A stretch of DNA of 15,251 nucleotides from Alphaproteobacteria bacterium UBA2723 (GTDB lineage: Bacteria > Pseudomonadota > Alphaproteobacteria > RF32 > CAG-239). Below are positions 12,608 through 15,251 of the stretch, piece by piece (position 1 is the first letter of the stretch; each line of letters begins with the position of its first letter). The notes beneath the pieces were generated by a model. It was not told where the DNA came from. It ran no database searches and was given only the letters and a program-made list of their open reading frames with translations. Both the position numbers and the translations under genes were made by a program. The stretch spans positions 1 to 15,251 of the forward strand of contig DEKL01000023.1 of NCBI GenBank assembly GCA_002353835.1, read 5' to 3'.

Positions 12608-14402
12608 CTTTTTTGTGGCGCTATGCTCAATAGTTGTATTTTCTTCTGAAGCATCAGCATCTCCGAATATTGAAATAAAAAATTACATATCCGTTGGCGA
12701 CACCCCAAAATATACAGAAAAATTTACTCATTTGGAGTACGTTAACCCTAACGCCCCCAAAAAAGGGCGCATAACACTACCGGCATACGGAACTTTTGAT
12801 AACTTTAACCCTTACATTTTCAAAGGCACAGCTTCACCTGAAGTTGTTTCATTAACTTTGGATAGTCTTGGTTTTTCTCCGGCTGATGATACCGAAACAG
12901 CTTATCCTTTAATTGCCGAAAAATTTGAAATACCGGAAGATAAAAGTTTTATCGGCTTTTTTATTAACCCTAAAGCACGTTTCAGTAACAACACTCCTGT
13001 CACGGCAGATGATGTCATCTTTAGCTTTAATTCGCTGATAACAAAAGGCTCACCGATATATAAATTCTATTACAGTGACGTTGATAAGGTAAAAAAAATA
13101 TCTGAACACCATGTTCGTTTTTACTTTAAGCCCAACACTAAAAATCGTGAATTGCCCCTTATCTTAACATCTCTAAAAATCTTTTCTGCCAAAGATTTCA
13201 AAAACAAAGAATATGACAAACCGAGTCTTATTCCACCGTTAGGAAGCGGCCCGTACATTGTCAAAGATTTTGAAGCCGGCAGATACATAACACTTGCGCG
13301 CAATCCGAATTACTGGGCAAAAGACCTGCCAACTCGCAAAGGTTACTACAACTTTGACGAAGTTAAATATGATTATTACCAAGATACAACTGTAACTTTA
13401 CAAGCCTTATTTGCCGGAAACATTGATGTTCGTACCGAATATATCGCAAAATCATGGGCAACCGGCTACAATAATGACCTCATAAGACAGGGTAAAATAA
13501 AAAAACAAGCTGTGGAACATAACCGCCCGGCAGCCGAACAATTTTTTGCCTTTAACACCCGTAAAGAAAAATTCAAAAATGCCAAAGTCCGTCAAGCCAT
13601 CAGCTTTGCTTTTAATTTTCCATGGGCAAATAAAAACCTGTTTTACAACCAATATAAACGTTTATACAGCTTTTTTGCCAATACACGCTTTGCCGCCCAT
13701 GGTAAACCGGAAGATTTGGAATTAGTCGTTCTTTCCGAATTAAAAAATAAAATCCCGGATGAAATATTGATAACACCGATAGAAGAAATTTTCCGTAATG
13801 ACAAGCTTTCCGACAGAGAAAACTTAAAATTAGCCGTAAAACTCCTAAACGAAGCCGGATATGACTTTGTAAACGAACAAATGTGCAATAAAAAAACCGG
13901 AGAACCGCTGGAACTGGAAATTGTTATCAACGCCGCAAACGGCAACACCTTTACCCGCGTTTTACTCCCGTTTATTGAAAATTTAAGAAAAATCGGCATA
14001 AAAGCATCCACGCGAATCTTAGAAGTGAACACTTACAAAAATAAGCTGGATAAATTTGATTTTGATATGGTTGTCGCCGGTTTTAACGGAACATCAATGC
14101 CCGGCTCTGAGCAACGTGATCTTTGGGGAAGTCTCTCGGCTGACATAGACGGCAGCAATAACATTATCGGCATTAAAAACCCTGTGGTAGATGAACTGAT
14201 ACAAAAAATCATAGAAACGGAAGAAAACGAGCTTTATTCAGCTTATGTCAAAGCTCTTGACCGAGTTTTACTGTTTAACCACTACGTTATTTTTAATTGG
14301 TACACAGATACGGACAGAATTGCTTATTGGGATAAATTTTCCTTTCCCAAAAACAATTTAGATACCGGTGTTAATATTTTTACTTGGTGGATGAAAGATT
14401 AA
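12588..14402 (+). CDS. yejA: YejA-like peptide ABC transporter substrate-binding protein
   Basis: 604 aa, the usual YejA length. The signal peptide MIRKTVSFFVALCSIVVFSS ends with a likely cleavage after EASA (residue 24). The mature protein belongs to SBP family 5: FTHLEYVNPNAPKKGRITL, YGTFDNFNPYIFKGTA, ARFSNNTPVTADDVIFSF, LGSGPYIV, ARNPNYWAKDLP and EQFFAFNTRKEKFKNAKVRQA. It binds oligopeptides in the periplasm; E. coli YejABEF also imports microcin C. GGAG is 9 nt before ATG 12588, inside the end of the previous gene. The permease yejB starts 4 nt after its stop. It lacks a lipobox, so it should be soluble. Confidence 0.94.
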   Translation: MIRKTVSFFVALCSIVVFSSEASASPNIEIKNYISVGDTPKYTEKFTHLEYVNPNAPKKGRITLPAYGTFDNFNPYIFKGTASPEVVSLTLDSLGFSPADDTETAYPLIAEKFEIPEDKSFIGFFINPKARFSNNTPVTADDVIFSFNSLITKGSPIYKFYYSDVDKVKKISEHHVRFYFKPNTKNRELPLILTSLKIFSAKDFKNKEYDKPSLIPPLGSGPYIVKDFEAGRYITLARNPNYWAKDLPTRKGYYNFDEVKYDYYQDTTVTLQALFAGNIDVRTEYIAKSWATGYNNDLIRQGKIKKQAVEHNRPAAEQFFAFNTRKEKFKNAKVRQAISFAFNFPWANKNLFYNQYKRLYSFFANTRFAAHGKPEDLELVVLSELKNKIPDEILITPIEEIFRNDKLSDRENLKLAVKLLNEAGYDFVNEQMCNKKTGEPLELEIVINAANGNTFTRVLLPFIENLRKIGIKASTRILEVNTYKNKLDKFDFDMVVAGFNGTSMPGSEQRDLWGSLSADIDGSNNIIGIKNPVVDELIQKIIETEENELYSAYVKALDRVLLFNHYVIFNWYTDTDRIAYWDKFSFPKNNLDTGVNIFTWWMKD

Positions 14403-14406
14403 AACC

Positions 14407-15251
14407 ATGCGCAATTATATCATCAAAAGACTACTGCTCATCCCTGTTACGCTATTTGGCATATTGTTAATAAATTTTGCCGTTATCCAACTTGCCCCCG
14501 GCGGACCTGTTGAATATATGTTAGCTCAATACAAAGGCATAGACACCACCGCAACCGGTAATATCAATGCAGGCGCGCCGAATGTAAATGCCGAAAAATA
14601 TAAAGGCTCAAAAGGTGTGCCGGAAGATTTGGTCAAAGAGTTGGAAAAGCAGTTCGGTTTTGATAAGCCTGTCCACGAACGTTTTATTAAGATGATAAAA
14701 GACTATCTTTCTTTTGACTTCGGCAAAAGTTACTATAAAGACAAAACCGTATTAGAGCTGATTAAAGAACGCTTACCGGTTTCCATTTCTTTAGGTCTAT
14801 GGTCAACCCTTATTATCTACCTGATAGCAATTCCTTTAGGCATTAAAAAAGCACGACGTGACGGAGAAGAATACGATATTGCAACATCAACTATTATTTT
14901 TATCGGCTCAGCGATTCCGGTATTTTTAATTGCCGTGCTTTTAATCGTATTGTTTGCCGGTGGTACGTATTTACAAATATTCCCCCTAAAAGGGCTCACA
15001 TCAGACGGTTGGGAAACCTTTTCTTTATGGCACAAAATAGCCGACTATTTCTGGCATATTACCCTGCCTGTAACCTGTATTGTTATCGGCGGTATTGCCT
15101 CTTTAACCATGTTAACCAAAAATTCTTTTATGGATGAATTAAGCAAACAATATGTTTTAACCGCCCGTGCCAAAGGTTTATCGGAGAAACGCATTTTATA
15201 CCATCACGTTTTTAGAAATGCCATGATGATAATCATTGCCGGTCTCCCCGG
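14407..15251 (+). CDS. yejB: YejB-like peptide ABC transporter permease, 3'-truncated by the window edge
   Basis: 281 codons are visible and the frame is open at the right edge. It starts MRNYIIKRLLLIPVTLFGIL (TM1), then INFAVIQLAPGGPVEYML, a hallmark of YejB/DppB-type permeases. A long periplasmic insert at about 38-118 is typical of YejB, with QFGFDKPVHERF and the DFGKSYY motif. Further membrane segments lie at about 126-144, 159-184 and 216-234. The cytoplasmic EAA loop is YVLTARAKGLSEKRILYHHV at 249-268, the contact with the ATPase YejF. It forms the inner-membrane channel with YejE. There are only 4 nt between it and yejA and the ribosome site is poor, so coupling is likely. yejE and yejF should follow outside the window. 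Confidence 0.93.
   Translation, partial: MRNYIIKRLLLIPVTLFGILLINFAVIQLAPGGPVEYMLAQYKGIDTTATGNINAGAPNVNAEKYKGSKGVPEDLVKELEKQFGFDKPVHERFIKMIKDYLSFDFGKSYYKDKTVLELIKERLPVSISLGLWSTLIIYLIAIPLGIKKARRDGEEYDIATSTIIFIGSAIPVFLIAVLLIVLFAGGTYLQIFPLKGLTSDGWETFSLWHKIADYFWHITLPVTCIVIGGIASLTMLTKNSFMDELSKQYVLTARAKGLSEKRILYHHVFRNAMMIIIAGLP

Noticed and set aside
13643..14032. Minus-strand frame of 129 codons inside yejA
   Set aside because: It lies antisense to well-conserved YejA coding sequence and is explained by codon bias.
1..15251. CRISPR array, insertion sequence, prophage, integrase or defence island
   Set aside because: There are no spaced direct repeats, transposase or integrase motifs, or target duplications, and the two tRNA genes show no attachment-site duplication in the window.

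Overview
This window is AT-rich, densely packed bacterial DNA. It looks like an alphaproteobacterium with a low-oxygen, probably host-associated (gut-type) lifestyle. The basis is the protein types (AccA, Cmk, L28, RsmE, YejA/YejB, SIMPL, an RquA-like enzyme and a flavodiiron protein), the TAA-rich stops and the low-GC codon use. The exact taxon is inference. I see no insertion sequence, prophage, CRISPR array or toxin cassette. The window is mainly chromosomal housekeeping DNA with a few less ordinary genes. No stretch longer than about 300 bases lacks a gene.

Layout. Bases 2-223 hold the tail of a gene that may be asparagine-synthase-like. Next is a membrane-anchored SIMPL protein (302-1066, +), which overlaps by 4 nt a convergent two-gene unit: an SGNH hydrolase followed by a GNAT acetyltransferase (2218 down to 1063, -). 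A tRNA-Pro(GGG) with its terminator follows (-). Then come a two-TM protein of unknown function (2546-2998, +), rpmB (-) and tRNA-Arg(CCG) (+). A histidine phosphatase (-) stands alone. Bases 7306 down to 4373 form a minus-strand operon: cmk, a LivJ-type substrate-binding lipoprotein, and a flavodiiron protein. Divergent from it is the plus-strand operon rsmE - LuxR-type response regulator - rquA (7404-9521). On the minus strand follow accA, a 45-aa Cys-cluster protein not previously listed, and an Hsp20 chaperone. The right end is a plus-strand unit: a membrane protein of unknown function (TTG start), yejA, and a yejB that runs off the window.

How the parts fit. The most informative gene is the apparent methyltransferase at 8853-9521. 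Its C-terminal half carries the signature pattern of RquA, the enzyme that converts ubiquinone to rhodoquinone. Together with the flavodiiron O2/NO reductase, this points to a cell that uses a low-potential quinone for fumarate-linked anaerobic respiration and needs protection from oxygen. A response regulator without a visible kinase sits directly upstream of rquA in the same operon. The most novel-looking element is the short gene before hsp20. It encodes a Cys-Cys-Cys-Gly motif and an acidic tail, has a strong Shine-Dalgarno site, and lies just behind a strong terminator-like hairpin that may also be part of its leader.

All functions are assigned by reading motifs. No database search was run.
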